Assembly: GCA_964228555.1 (NCBI GenBank)
Contig: CAXQZU010000052.1
Location: forward strand, 62,001 to 126,000
Direction: 5' to 3'
DNA: 64,000 nt
Origin: CAXQZU01 sp964228555
GTDB taxonomy: Bacteria > Planctomycetota > PLA2 > JAEUHO01
In this document: piece by piece, positions 1 through 7,492 of the stretch
Layout of the letters: each line of letters begins with the position of its first letter
Position numbering within the stretch: the first letter of the stretch is position 1
Made by a program: the position numbers and the translations under genes
The notes under the pieces: model-generated
Told to the model about the DNA's origin: nothing
What the model saw: the letters and a program-made list of their open reading frames with translations, nothing else
The model's database searches: none

Positions 1-1
1 C

Positions 2-592
2 AGCAACCCGGCACGCAGCCCGGTGCTGGCCGGCCGCCGCGTGGGGCTGGGGCGCGTGCTCGTGCTGGCCGCCCGGCCCGGCGACGCCGGCCTGCGGGCC
101 TGGCCCCGCACAGGACAGTTGCTGGGGCAATCGCTGCGCTCGGTGCTGGCCCCGGTGGGCGCCTTTGCGGAAGCCCTGCCCCCCCGCGTGCTGGCCACCC
201 CCTCCGGCGAGCGGCTGGACCTCTCCGGGCTTCCCGCCGGCACCTACCTCGTGGCCGCCGGCGTGGAAGGCCTGCCGCTCAGCACGCCGCTGCGGGTGGC
301 CGTGCCGCTGCTGGAGGGCGCGGTGGCGCTGCCCGCGGCCGCGCCCGGCTCCCTGGTGCGGCTGGAGGTGCGCGACGAGGCCGGCGGGCTGCGCGCCGTG
401 CAGGCCTACGTGGCCACGGGCGCGCCCCGGGCTGTCGCCCCCTCCGAGGCTCGCGCCGCCGTCGCGCAAGCCCTCGAGGGGCTGCCCGCGCCGGTCCCCG
501 TGCCGGCGCGCCAAGAGCCCCTGCCCTGGCTGCCTTGGCTGGCGTTGCTGGCCGCCCTCTGGCTGCCGCTGGACGCCTGGCTGCACCGCTAG
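2..592 (+). CDS. C-terminal fragment of a membrane protein (5' end outside window)
   Basis: The reading frame is open from the window edge, so this is the 3' end of a longer gene. The visible part is Ala/Leu/Pro-rich, with a stretch that reads like a beta-rich extracytoplasmic domain (around the LSGLPAGTYLVAAGV segment). It ends in one hydrophobic segment (WLPWLALLAALWLPLDAW) followed by a short basic tail. The layout recalls the C-terminal end of large planctomycete VWA or glutamine-amidotransferase-like membrane proteins, but no diagnostic motif is in view. The family assignment is a guess; that it is coding and membrane-associated is more secure. A hairpin follows about 50 bases after the stop. 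Confidence 0.5.
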   Translation, partial: SNPARSPVLAGRRVGLGRVLVLAARPGDAGLRAWPRTGQLLGQSLRSVLAPVGAFAEALPPRVLATPSGERLDLSGLPAGTYLVAAGVEGLPLSTPLRVAVPLLEGAVALPAAAPGSLVRLEVRDEAGGLRAVQAYVATGAPRAVAPSEARAAVAQALEGLPAPVPVPARQEPLPWLPWLALLAALWLPLDAWLHR

Positions 593-644
593 CGCGCGCA
601 CGATGGTGCTCAACTGCAGCGTGCCGCGCGCCGACTTGAACCTT

Positions 645-665
645 CGGACGGCGCGCCCCCGTCCG
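645..665 (+). terminator. hairpin, possible terminator
   Basis: Perfect 7-bp arms CGGACGG and CCGTCCG are separated by a 7-base loop, about 50 bases after the stop of the first gene and before the next start. There is no T-run, so intrinsic termination is only suggested. Confidence 0.35.
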
Positions 666-737
666 TAGACTCACGGCCTCGCGTGCCCGCGGGGCGCGTG
701 CGGTGCATCGACTCCCGAGGCGAGCCAGGCAGCACGC

Positions 738-1319
738 ATGAGCCGCAAGGCCCCCGACCTGCTGGAAGCCCTGCGGGCGCCGTCGGCGGCACCCAAGCCG
801 CCGCCGGTGCGGCGCGTGCGCGAGGCCGGGGCCGGCGTGGTGCTGGCCACGCGACAGCTCATGCTCGGTGGCGCGATGATGGTGCTGCTGCTGGTGTTCA
901 GCTTCGTGCTGGGCCTGAGCGTGGGCCGCCGCGGCTAGCGAGGCGAGGCGGGCAACAGCCCCAGCCTCTCGCGCCAGGCGCCGCGCGACCTGTCCGGCCC
1001 GCGCCTCGTGTACGTCGAGGGTCGCGTCCCCTACATGGACCCGGCGCGGCAGGCCGTCAACGACCCGGGCCGCCTGCGCGACACGCTCGTGCGCCAGAAG
1101 GGCCTGCCCGAGGACCGCGTGTGGGTGATGGACGACCTGGCCGCGGCGATGCTGCGCGTGGTGGTGGGCCCCTTCCCCAGCGAGGCACAGGCGGCCGAGT
1201 TCCTGCGGCGCGCGGGGCTGTTCACCTTCCGCCTGGGCGGCGTGCTGCCCTGGAAGGCCCCGGACTACCTCTGGATGCACGAGGGCGAGCTGCCCTCGCA
1301 GCGCCTGCCGCTGCGCTGA
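738..1319 (+). pseudogene. membrane-anchored SPOR-like protein interrupted by an in-frame TAG
   Basis: The gene starts at an ATG at 738 and encodes a Pro/Arg-rich cytoplasmic tail, then one transmembrane segment (residues about 45-62, MMVLLLVFSFVLGLSVG). A TAG stop at 936-938 follows. The same frame then continues without a stop to 1319. It encodes a soluble domain containing LRVVVGPFPSEAQAAEFLRR, which looks like the sugar-binding SPOR/sporulation-related fold found on periplasmic septal proteins. The downstream half has no start codon near the TAG and no export signal of its own, so the two halves belong to one gene of about 193 codons. The TAG could be a real nonsense mutation, a sequencing error or a readthrough site. 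TAG is used as a normal stop by many genes here, so codon reassignment is unlikely. Confidence 0.6.
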
Positions 1320-1490
1320 CCCGGGGCCGCCGGGCCGGCCCCTCCGCCGGCGCACGCCACGCAGCCCCGCCGGGCGACCGCCCGGGGGGCCCCGCCTTTC
1401 CTCCCCCCCGGCGGCCCCCGGTGGCACCCTGTGGCGTTCCTGCCCCGGGCCGCACCGGCCAGGGCAGCCCCCCTTCCCGGACCTCGCGCC

Positions 1491-1808
1491 ATGACGATGC
1501 ACAAGAGCCTCAAGACCCGCAGCACCCAGGCCGGCACGCGCAGCGTGCTGTCGCGCTGGGAGCGTCTCGAGAAGCTCTCGGCCGCGGGCCGCTGGCACGA
1601 GGGCGACAAGGTGACGGGCCTGCCGAAGGTGCGCACCAAGTTCAAGGTGCGCCGCAAGGCCGCGCCGGCCGCGGCAGGCGCTGCGGCGGCTGCGACCCCG
1701 GCCGCCGGTGCGGCGGCCGCGGCCCCGGCCGCGGGCGCGAAGGCAGCGGCAGCCCCGGCCAAGGCCGCAGCGGCCCCCGCGGCGGCGGCCAAGCCCGCGA
1801 AGAAGTAG
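1491..1808 (+). CDS. PVC-type small basic protein with Ala/Pro/Lys-rich tail
   Basis: A 105-residue, strongly basic protein. The first ~60 residues (MTMHKSLKTRSTQAG..., then RNVL-like SVLSRWERLEKL, GLPKVRT and KFKVRRK) match the small basic protein family described from Chlamydiae, Verrucomicrobia and Planctomycetes (TIGR04137 in memory). Members are usually about 60-70 residues and their exact role is unknown; the basic character suggests RNA or ribosome contact. Here the core is followed by a ~45-residue Ala/Pro/Gly tail punctuated with lysines and ending in KPAKK, like bacterial histone-H1-like tails. The start at 1491 was chosen because the family begins exactly there; the open frame extends further upstream without similarity. 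Confidence 0.8.
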   Translation: MTMHKSLKTRSTQAGTRSVLSRWERLEKLSAAGRWHEGDKVTGLPKVRTKFKVRRKAAPAAAGAAAAATPAAGAAAAAPAAGAKAAAAPAKAAAAPAAAAKPAKK

Positions 1809-1815
1809 GCGCGGC

Positions 1816-3108
1816 CTAGCGCGCGCGACGGCGCGGCGGCGCGTCCTCGAAGTCGGGCAGCGACGGCCCCACGCGGCCGTACCAGGCCAGCACGGCCTCG
1901 CGTCCCTGCAGCGGCTCGCCCGAGAGGCGCGCCAGCGCCCCCACGAGGTGGGGCTCCAGCCACGACTCGGTCCAGCTGGCGTCCACCACGCGCACATCCA
2001 GCACGGTGCCTTCCTGCAACACGCCCACCTGCGGGTCGGCGATGGAGGAGGCCTGCGCCAGCTCCACGTCGTAGTCGCGCACGTAGCTGACCTGGCGCGT
2101 GAAGCCCACGTAGCTGCGCGCGCTGCTCCCCCGGCTCACGAGGCGCCGGACCAGCGCGTGTGCAGCCCGCACGTCGCCCAGCCGGGCCAGGGCCGCCGCC
2201 GCCTGCGCCACGAGGCGGGTGTGGCCGCTGCCCAGCGCACGCACCAGCGGCACGGCGGCATCGTCGTGGCCCAGCAGGGCGAGCGCATCCACGGCCGCGT
2301 CGCGCACGGCCTCGTCCAGGTCGCGGGCCGCATGCAGCACCAGCGGGCGCAGCCCGGCCTCGTCGCCCATGCGGCCCAGCTCCTCGCAGGCGGCCACGCG
2401 CAGGCCGGCCTCGCGGCGCGCCAGCAACCGCAACGCCGCCGCCACGCGCAGCTCCGTGGGCAGGCCGGCGAGGGCGCGCGCAGCAGCGGCCGACACGGCC
2501 GCCTCGCCTCGTGCCCGCGCCTCCAGCAGCAGCGCCACGCGTGCCACGTCGGTGCCGGCGGGCAGCGCGGCGGCACGCGCGCTGGCCTCGCTGCGCTGGG
2601 CCCGTTCCAGTTCCTCGGGCAGCCACCAGCGCCCCGCGTAGCTCACGAGCCCACGCGCGCGCCGCGCCTCGCCCTCGGGCAGCCAGCGCCCGTCCACCTG
2701 CTCCTCGCCACGCGCGCGGCGCGCCGCCGCATGGCCCGGCTCGAGCCGCACCACGCGCTCCAGGGCCTCGCGCGACTCCACCACCAGCCCCTCCGCCGCA
2801 GCCTCCAGCGCCAGCCGGAACCAGCCTGCGGCGCCGGAGCCTGCGGCATCCAGCGCCGCCGCTGCGCGACGCCAGCGCGCCCGGGGCCCCTCGCCCACCT
2901 CATGCGACAGCACGCGGGCAGCGGGCACGCGAACCACGCCCTCGGGCGTGGTCACGACGAGGTCGCCGCCCGGCTCGCGCAGCACCTCGCCCTCCAGCAC
3001 CAGGCCCTCGGCCGTGCGCACCACGTCGGCGTGGGCCGTCGCCGTGCCCCACCCCACGGCGGCCAGCGCGGCCAGGATGCGGACGGCGCGTGTGCCTCGC
3101 TGCAGCAT
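1816..3108 (-). CDS. secreted HEAT-repeat protein
   Basis: A 430-residue protein with an N-terminal signal peptide (hydrophobic AVRILAALAAVGWGTATAHA, likely cleaved after AHA). A beta-rich part with VVRTAEGLVLEGEVL and DLVVTTPEGVVRVPA follows; the mature protein then carries alpha-helical HEAT/PBS-lyase-like repeats in the middle (LRVAACEELGRMGDEAGLRPLV, AVRDAAVDALALLGHDDAAVPLV). HEAT arrays serve as protein-protein scaffolds; the partner is unknown. Secreted HEAT proteins of this kind are common in planctomycetes. It lies 9 bases after the ABC permease gene and is probably the last gene of the unit that starts with the aminotransferase. Confidence 0.75.
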   Translation of the reverse strand: MLQRGTRAVRILAALAAVGWGTATAHADVVRTAEGLVLEGEVLREPGGDLVVTTPEGVVRVPAARVLSHEVGEGPRARWRRAAAALDAAGSGAAGWFRLALEAAAEGLVVESREALERVVRLEPGHAAARRARGEEQVDGRWLPEGEARRARGLVSYAGRWWLPEELERAQRSEASARAAALPAGTDVARVALLLEARARGEAAVSAAAARALAGLPTELRVAAALRLLARREAGLRVAACEELGRMGDEAGLRPLVLHAARDLDEAVRDAAVDALALLGHDDAAVPLVRALGSGHTRLVAQAAAALARLGDVRAAHALVRRLVSRGSSARSYVGFTRQVSYVRDYDVELAQASSIADPQVGVLQEGTVLDVRVVDASWTESWLEPHLVGALARLSGEPLQGREAVLAWYGRVGPSLPDFEDAPPRRRAR

Positions 3109-3117
3109 GCGACCTCC

Positions 3118-4983
3118 TCAGGCGCCGGCGCGCCGCCGCGCCAGCGCGCGCAGGCCCGCCAGCAGCAGCAGCGGGCCCAGCACCACGAGCAGGCAGAGCA
3201 GGGCGAGGCTGGCCTCGTCGGCCATGCGGCTGTAGTGGATCTTGTCGTAGAGGCGCAGCGGGAACAGGCCGGTCTCGACCAGCACCACCGCGTCCAGCTC
3301 GCGCAGCGCCAGCACGAGGGCCACCAGCGCGCCAGCCAGCAGGCCCGGCCCCGCCGCGGGCAGGGTGACGTGCAGGGTGCGCGCCCAAGGGCCCGCGCCG
3401 AGGGTGGCGGCCGCTTCCTCCTGCCCGCGTCGCGCCTCGCGCAAGGCCAGCGCCACGCCCAGCAGGGCCACGGGCAGGCAGCGCGCCACGAGCGCCAGCG
3501 CGGGACGCAGCACGCCGTGATCGGCAAGGCCCACGCCCGACCACGCCAGCAGCGTGCCCACCCCCACCACGAGGCCCGGCGTGGCCAGGGCCAGCGTGCA
3601 CAGGCCCCAGGCCAGCGCACGCGCGACGCCGCCGCCGCGCTGGGCCGCGCGCGCGAGGCCCCACGCAGCCAGCATCGACAGCAGGGTGGCCAGCAGGCCC
3701 GTCTTGATCCAGCGCTCGAGGTCGCGGGCCACGCCCGGCGTGCGCTGCATGGCCCCGGCGATGTCCAGCCCGTGGGAGGCCGCGGCCGGCGGCGACGCAC
3801 TGCTTGCGGCGCTCCCGGCGGCGCTCCCGGCGGCACTCCCGGCGGCACTGCCCTGCGCCACGGTCTCCCCGCCCGCGCCGGCCCAGGAGGCGAGCCCGGC
3901 CAGCGGGACGAGCACCCCCAGCAGCAGCGGCAGGGACACCGCCACGAGCCACGGCAGGGCGGCGCGCAGCGTGAGGCGCCGCGGCGCGAGGCAGCGACCC
4001 GCAGCGGTGTCCACCAGCGCGGGCGCACGGCGCAGGGCGGCCGCCGCCAGCAGCAGGCCCAGCACGCACAGCAGCAGCAAGGGCACGCCCGTGGCCACGG
4101 CGCGGCCCGTGTTCTGCTCCTGGCTCCACTGCAGCTGCACTTCCTTGCTGAACACCGCCACGGGGGTGCCCCCGCCCGGCAGCAGGAAGCTCATCAGGTC
4201 GATCACCGCGAAGTCCGCCAGCGCCAGCACGAGCACCAGCGCCGCGGCCGCGCCCACGGCGGGCAGCAGGCGCGGCAGCACCGCCGTGCGCCACGCGGCC
4301 GCGGGGCCGCCCAGCAGCAGCGCGGCCTCCACGGGCCCCGCCGGCAGGCGCGACCACGCACGGCCCACCAGCAGCGCCACCACGGGTGCGAGGAACGCAC
4401 CCAGCAGCAGCATGGCCGTCCCCACCTGGAGGGTGCTGCCCGAGAGGCCCAGCCAGGCCTCCAGCGTGCGCGCCACGGGTCGCGCCGCGCCCATCCCCAG
4501 CACGAAGGTGGGCAAGACCAGCGGCGCCAGCGCCAGCGCCCACAGCACGACCTGCCCGGGGATGCGCCAGCGCGCCAGCGCCCACGCGTGCGGCAGGCCC
4601 AGCAGCAGCGCCACCAGCGTGGCGCCCAGCGCGAGCCCGAGGCTGTTGGCCAGCATGCGCTGCGTGCGGGCGTCGCCCAGCACGTGCGCATGGTGCGCCA
4701 GCGAGGTGACCGTGCGCCGCCCGGCTACCTCCTCCAGCCGCAGGCGCACCGGCACGCGCTCGGCGCCGGGCCCCGCCTGCACGGCGAAGACCAGCCAGCC
4801 CCGCTCCTCGCGCACCTCGCCCACCGCGCGCAGCCACAGGCCGTCGCGCCGCTGCACCTCCTCGACGCGCAGCGAGGCCCACAGCATGCGTCCCACCGGC
4901 ACCACCAGCGCCACCGCGCACACGAGCAGGGCCAGCAGCAGGCCCGGGCCGGGACGCCAGCCGCCGGGCGAACGGTCGCTCAC
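3118..4983 (-). CDS. ABC transporter permease with two permease domains (iron/thiamine type)
   Basis: A 621-residue integral membrane protein with about 12 hydrophobic segments and two copies of the permease EAA-type loop (EAALLLGGPAAAWRTAVLPRLLPAV mid-protein and EEAAATLGAGPWARTLHVTLPAAG near the C terminus). Such duplicated permeases are typical of FbpB/ThiP-like ferric-iron and thiamine importers. The GTG start overlaps the aminotransferase stop by 4 bases (GTGA), indicating translational coupling. A Gly-Ser-Ala-Ala tandem repeat (residues about 377-392) sits in a loop between the two halves. No binding protein or ATPase gene is adjacent, so the substrate cannot be told from context. Confidence 0.85.
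   Translation of the reverse strand: MSDRSPGGWRPGPGLLLALLVCAVALVVPVGRMLWASLRVEEVQRRDGLWLRAVGEVREERGWLVFAVQAGPGAERVPVRLRLEEVAGRRTVTSLAHHAHVLGDARTQRMLANSLGLALGATLVALLLGLPHAWALARWRIPGQVVLWALALAPLVLPTFVLGMGAARPVARTLEAWLGLSGSTLQVGTAMLLLGAFLAPVVALLVGRAWSRLPAGPVEAALLLGGPAAAWRTAVLPRLLPAVGAAAALVLVLALADFAVIDLMSFLLPGGGTPVAVFSKEVQLQWSQEQNTGRAVATGVPLLLLCVLGLLLAAAALRRAPALVDTAAGRCLAPRRLTLRAALPWLVAVSLPLLLGVLVPLAGLASWAGAGGETVAQGSAAGSAAGSAAGSAASSASPPAAASHGLDIAGAMQRTPGVARDLERWIKTGLLATLLSMLAAWGLARAAQRGGGVARALAWGLCTLALATPGLVVGVGTLLAWSGVGLADHGVLRPALALVARCLPVALLGVALALREARRGQEEAAATLGAGPWARTLHVTLPAAGPGLLAGALVALVLALRELDAVVLVETGLFPLRLYDKIHYSRMADEASLALLCLLVVLGPLLLLAGLRALARRRAGA
3806..3853. repeat. 12-bp tandem repeat inside the permease gene
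   Basis: Four consecutive 12-base units (GCGGCGCTCCCG, repeated exactly once and then twice with small changes) encode Gly-Ser-Ala-Ala four times in the loop between the two permease halves. Its length is a multiple of three, so expansion or contraction would keep the frame. Confidence 0.8.
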
Positions 4984-5876
4984 GCGGGGACGCCCCCGGC
5001 CCGACGGGCATCCGCATCCGCGGCGGCCTCGAAGAGGTCCCGCACGCGCCGGGTCACGGGCCCCACGCGGCCCGTGCCCACGCCATGTCCCCCGAGCCGC
5101 GTCACGGGCATCACGCCGCGCACGCTGGAGGAGACGAACACCTCCTCGGCCGCCTCGAGGTCGGCCGGCAGCAGGCGCGCCTCCGACGCCGGGAGCCTCG
5201 CCTGCGCGCACAGCGCCAGGATGCGCCGGCGCGTGGTGCCCTCCAGGATGCCCGCGCCCAGCACAGGCGTGCGGACGGCCCCCTCGCGCACCAGCCACAC
5301 GTTGCTGGTGGTGGCCTCCGCCACCTCGCCTGCCTCGTTGAGGAACAAGGCGTCGTCGGCGCCGGCCTGCACCGCCTCGTGCAGGGCCAGCACGTTGTTG
5401 AGGTAGTTGCCTGTCTTGGCGCGCGGGTCCAGCGCTCGCGCCGAGGTGCGACGCCGCTCGCCCACGTGCAGGTGCAGGCCGCGCTCGAAGGCCTCGGGCG
5501 TCGGTCGCGAGGCCGGGGCCACGAGCACCACGAGGGTGCGCCGCAGGGCCGTGCGCAGGTCCAGCTGCGGCGGCCCCACGCCACGCGTCACCACGACCCG
5601 CACCAAGGCATCCTCCTGAGGGCCCACGCCAGCGGCCGCCACGGTGGCGCGCACCGCCGCCTCCAGCGCGGCACGCGAGTGCTGGAGGTCCATGTAGAGG
5701 CGGGCCGCCGAGGCCTCCAGCCGCTCCCAGTGGTCGTCGGCCTGCACCAGCGCGCCGCGGTGCCACCACAGCACCTCGTAGGCCGAGTCGCCGAACAGGA
5801 AGCCATGGTCGAGCACGCGCACCGAGGCCTCCTCGGGCGTCTGGATGCGGCCGTCCACGGAGATGCGGGTCTGCAC
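4980..5876 (-). CDS. class IV PLP-dependent aminotransferase (branched-chain / D-amino-acid / ADC lyase family)
   Basis: A 298-residue protein, the usual length of fold-type IV aminotransferases. Visible family motifs are SVRVLDHGFLFGDSAYEVL near residue 20, the PLP lysine in AKTGNYLNNVLALHEA (about residue 155), the EVAEATTSNVWLV phosphate-binding region, and GILEGTTRRRIL. The family covers branched-chain aminotransferase, D-amino-acid transaminase and aminodeoxychorismate lyase. The YEVLWW start region is closer to the D-amino-acid/lyase group, but the substrate is not decided by sequence reading alone. It is the first gene of a minus-strand unit, coupled to the ABC permease by a 4-base overlap and divergent from the sigma factor gene. 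Confidence 0.88.
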   Translation of the reverse strand: MQTRISVDGRIQTPEEASVRVLDHGFLFGDSAYEVLWWHRGALVQADDHWERLEASAARLYMDLQHSRAALEAAVRATVAAAGVGPQEDALVRVVVTRGVGPPQLDLRTALRRTLVVLVAPASRPTPEAFERGLHLHVGERRRTSARALDPRAKTGNYLNNVLALHEAVQAGADDALFLNEAGEVAEATTSNVWLVREGAVRTPVLGAGILEGTTRRRILALCAQARLPASEARLLPADLEAAEEVFVSSSVRGVMPVTRLGGHGVGTGRVGPVTRRVRDLFEAAADADARRAGGVPA

Positions 5877-6035
5877 GTGCGCATCCTACGGCCGTGGCCA
5901 GCCACCGCGCTGCCTCCCACGGCCGCAGGAATGGGCGCGGGCCGCGGGCGTTGTCCCCCCTCGGGACCCGCCCCGGGCAGGACGGGCCTCGCCCCCGCCG
6001 TTGCCCGTGGCCCCCGGCCCCGTCACCATCCCCGC

Positions 6036-6593
6036 ATGGCCTCGCAACCGCCCCGCCCGACCGAGGCCTTCGAGCGCGAGTGCTTGCCGTGGCTGGCCGA
6101 CGTGCGCGCCTTCGCGCTGGCACTCACCCGCCGCCCGGCGGACGCCGACGACCTGGCACAGGAGACTTTCCTCAAGGCCCTGCGCGCCTTCAGCACCTTC
6201 CAGCCCGGCAGCAACGCCAAGGCCTGGCTGTTCACGGTGGCGCGCCGCCTGCACATCGACCGGCACCGCCGGGCGCAGGTGCGGCCCCAGCCCCTGGCCG
6301 AGCAGCCCCTGGAGGAGTCAGGGCTGGACCCGGCCGGCGGCGCGGGACCCGGCGAAGCGAGCACGCCCCCGGGCGGCTGGTCCCGATTCACGCCCGAGCA
6401 GGTGCGGGCCGCCATCGAGGCCGTCCCGGAGCCCTTCCGGATGGCCGTCGTGCTCCGGGACCTGCACGGTCTGGCCTACGACGAGGTGGCGGAGGTGCTG
6501 GACGTGGCGCCGGGCACGGTCATGAGCCGCCTGCATCGCGGCCGGGAATGCGTTCGCCGCCACCTCGTTTCCCTGCTGGACACTGGCCGATGA
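6036..6593 (+). CDS. sigma-70 family (ECF-type) RNA polymerase sigma factor
   Basis: A 185-residue protein with the two ECF sigma domains. Region 2 contains FALALTRRPADADDLAQETFLKALRAF and the -10-binding part AWLFTVARRLHIDRHRR. Region 4 contains VPEPFRMAVVLRDLHGLAYDEVAEVLDVAPGTVMSRLHRGRECVRRHL, a helix-turn-helix for the -35 element. A ~40-residue Pro/Gly-rich linker lies between them. The stop overlaps the start of the next gene (ATGA), which encodes its probable anti-sigma factor, so the pair is co-expressed. It is divergent from the aminotransferase gene with about 160 bases between. Confidence 0.93.
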   Translation: MASQPPRPTEAFERECLPWLADVRAFALALTRRPADADDLAQETFLKALRAFSTFQPGSNAKAWLFTVARRLHIDRHRRAQVRPQPLAEQPLEESGLDPAGGAGPGEASTPPGGWSRFTPEQVRAAIEAVPEPFRMAVVLRDLHGLAYDEVAEVLDVAPGTVMSRLHRGRECVRRHLVSLLDTGR

Positions 6594-7468
6594 GCCTCCA
6601 CACCACCCCCCCCTTGGGCTCGGGCCCGACGGGCCCCGATCCGATGCGCCGGACCACGGCCTGGCACGCCGATCCGCTCGAGGTGGATCGCTGGCTGGAC
6701 GGCGAGGGCAGCCCTGCCGAGCGCGAGGCGCGCGCACGGGACCTCGCCCGCGACCCCGCGCTCGCCGCCCGCGTCGAGGCCCGCAAGGCCTTCCTTGGCC
6801 TGCTGGCCACGGGCCGCAGCCCCTCGCCACAGGACGCCGTGGCGGAGGCACGCTTGCGCGAGGCGCTGGCCCGCGAGGCCTCCAGCCCCGCGCCCGCCCG
6901 CATGCGCCTGCTGCGACGCTGGCAGGGCTGGGCAGCGGCGGCGGCCGTGCTGCTCGTGGCGCTGGGCGCCTGGTCGGGCTGGGGCCTCTCGCGCGCCATC
7001 GCCGTCGAGACGCCAGCCGAGATGGCGGTGCGCCTGCTGGACTGGATCCCGTCCGGGAGCGAGGGCGTGGCTGGCTGTGCCGAGGCCGGCCCCTCGCCCC
7101 AGACCTTCGTGCTGGTGCAGGACGGCGAGCTGGAGATCCGTGCCTGCGAGGAAGGCACGGAGGGCCAGGACCTCTCGCGTGCACTCCTGCGCCGGCCCGA
7201 GGAGCTGCCCGCCGTGGGCTTCGTGGCCGTGCCCGCACCCGGTGCGCGACGCAGCAGCGAGATCGGCATCACCGAGATGGGCAAGGACGGCGTGGTGGTC
7301 TTCGACGTGCTCGATCACGGCAAGCGCGTCTACCTCGCCGTGGACGCCGCCAGCCTGCGCCAGCGCCACCCGGGCAAGGGCGACGCATGGACCTGCGCGG
7401 CCTGCCACGGAACGGCCCGGCAGGCGATGGACAACCCCCACCGCATCGTGCTGCGCCGCCTGCGCTGA
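6590..7468 (+). CDS. membrane-anchored anti-sigma factor with C-terminal CxxCH motif
   Basis: A 292-residue protein translationally coupled to the ECF sigma gene by an ATGA overlap, the standard arrangement of a sigma/anti-sigma pair. The N-terminal ~100 residues are charged and cytoplasmic (DRWLDGEGSPAEREARARDLARDPALAARVEARKAF, the anti-sigma-like helical part). One transmembrane segment follows at about residues 113-130 (WAAAAAVLLVALGAWSGW). The extracytoplasmic part of ~160 residues ends with WTCAACHGTARQAMDNPH, where C269, C272 and H273 form a classical c-type heme attachment motif. The cytoplasmic binding function is inferred from position. The heme motif suggests redox or heme sensing but could also bind a metal. 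Confidence 0.75.
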   Translation: MSLHTTPPLGSGPTGPDPMRRTTAWHADPLEVDRWLDGEGSPAEREARARDLARDPALAARVEARKAFLGLLATGRSPSPQDAVAEARLREALAREASSPAPARMRLLRRWQGWAAAAAVLLVALGAWSGWGLSRAIAVETPAEMAVRLLDWIPSGSEGVAGCAEAGPSPQTFVLVQDGELEIRACEEGTEGQDLSRALLRRPEELPAVGFVAVPAPGARRSSEIGITEMGKDGVVVFDVLDHGKRVYLAVDAASLRQRHPGKGDAWTCAACHGTARQAMDNPHRIVLRRLR

Positions 7469-7492
7469 GCGCGGCGGGGCGCGGCGGGCAGG

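Noticed and set aside
601..737. tRNA or small RNA between the first two genes
   Set aside because: A hairpin is present, but no acceptor, anticodon or T-arm pattern could be found.
936..938. Genome-wide TAG reassignment
   Set aside because: Many unrelated genes here (for example those ending at 592, 1808, 15436 and 38548) end properly at TAG at the expected family length.
1708..5406. 1232-codon plus-strand frame
   Set aside because: It is a GC-driven shadow of the HEAT, permease and aminotransferase genes, which have clear motifs on the other strand.
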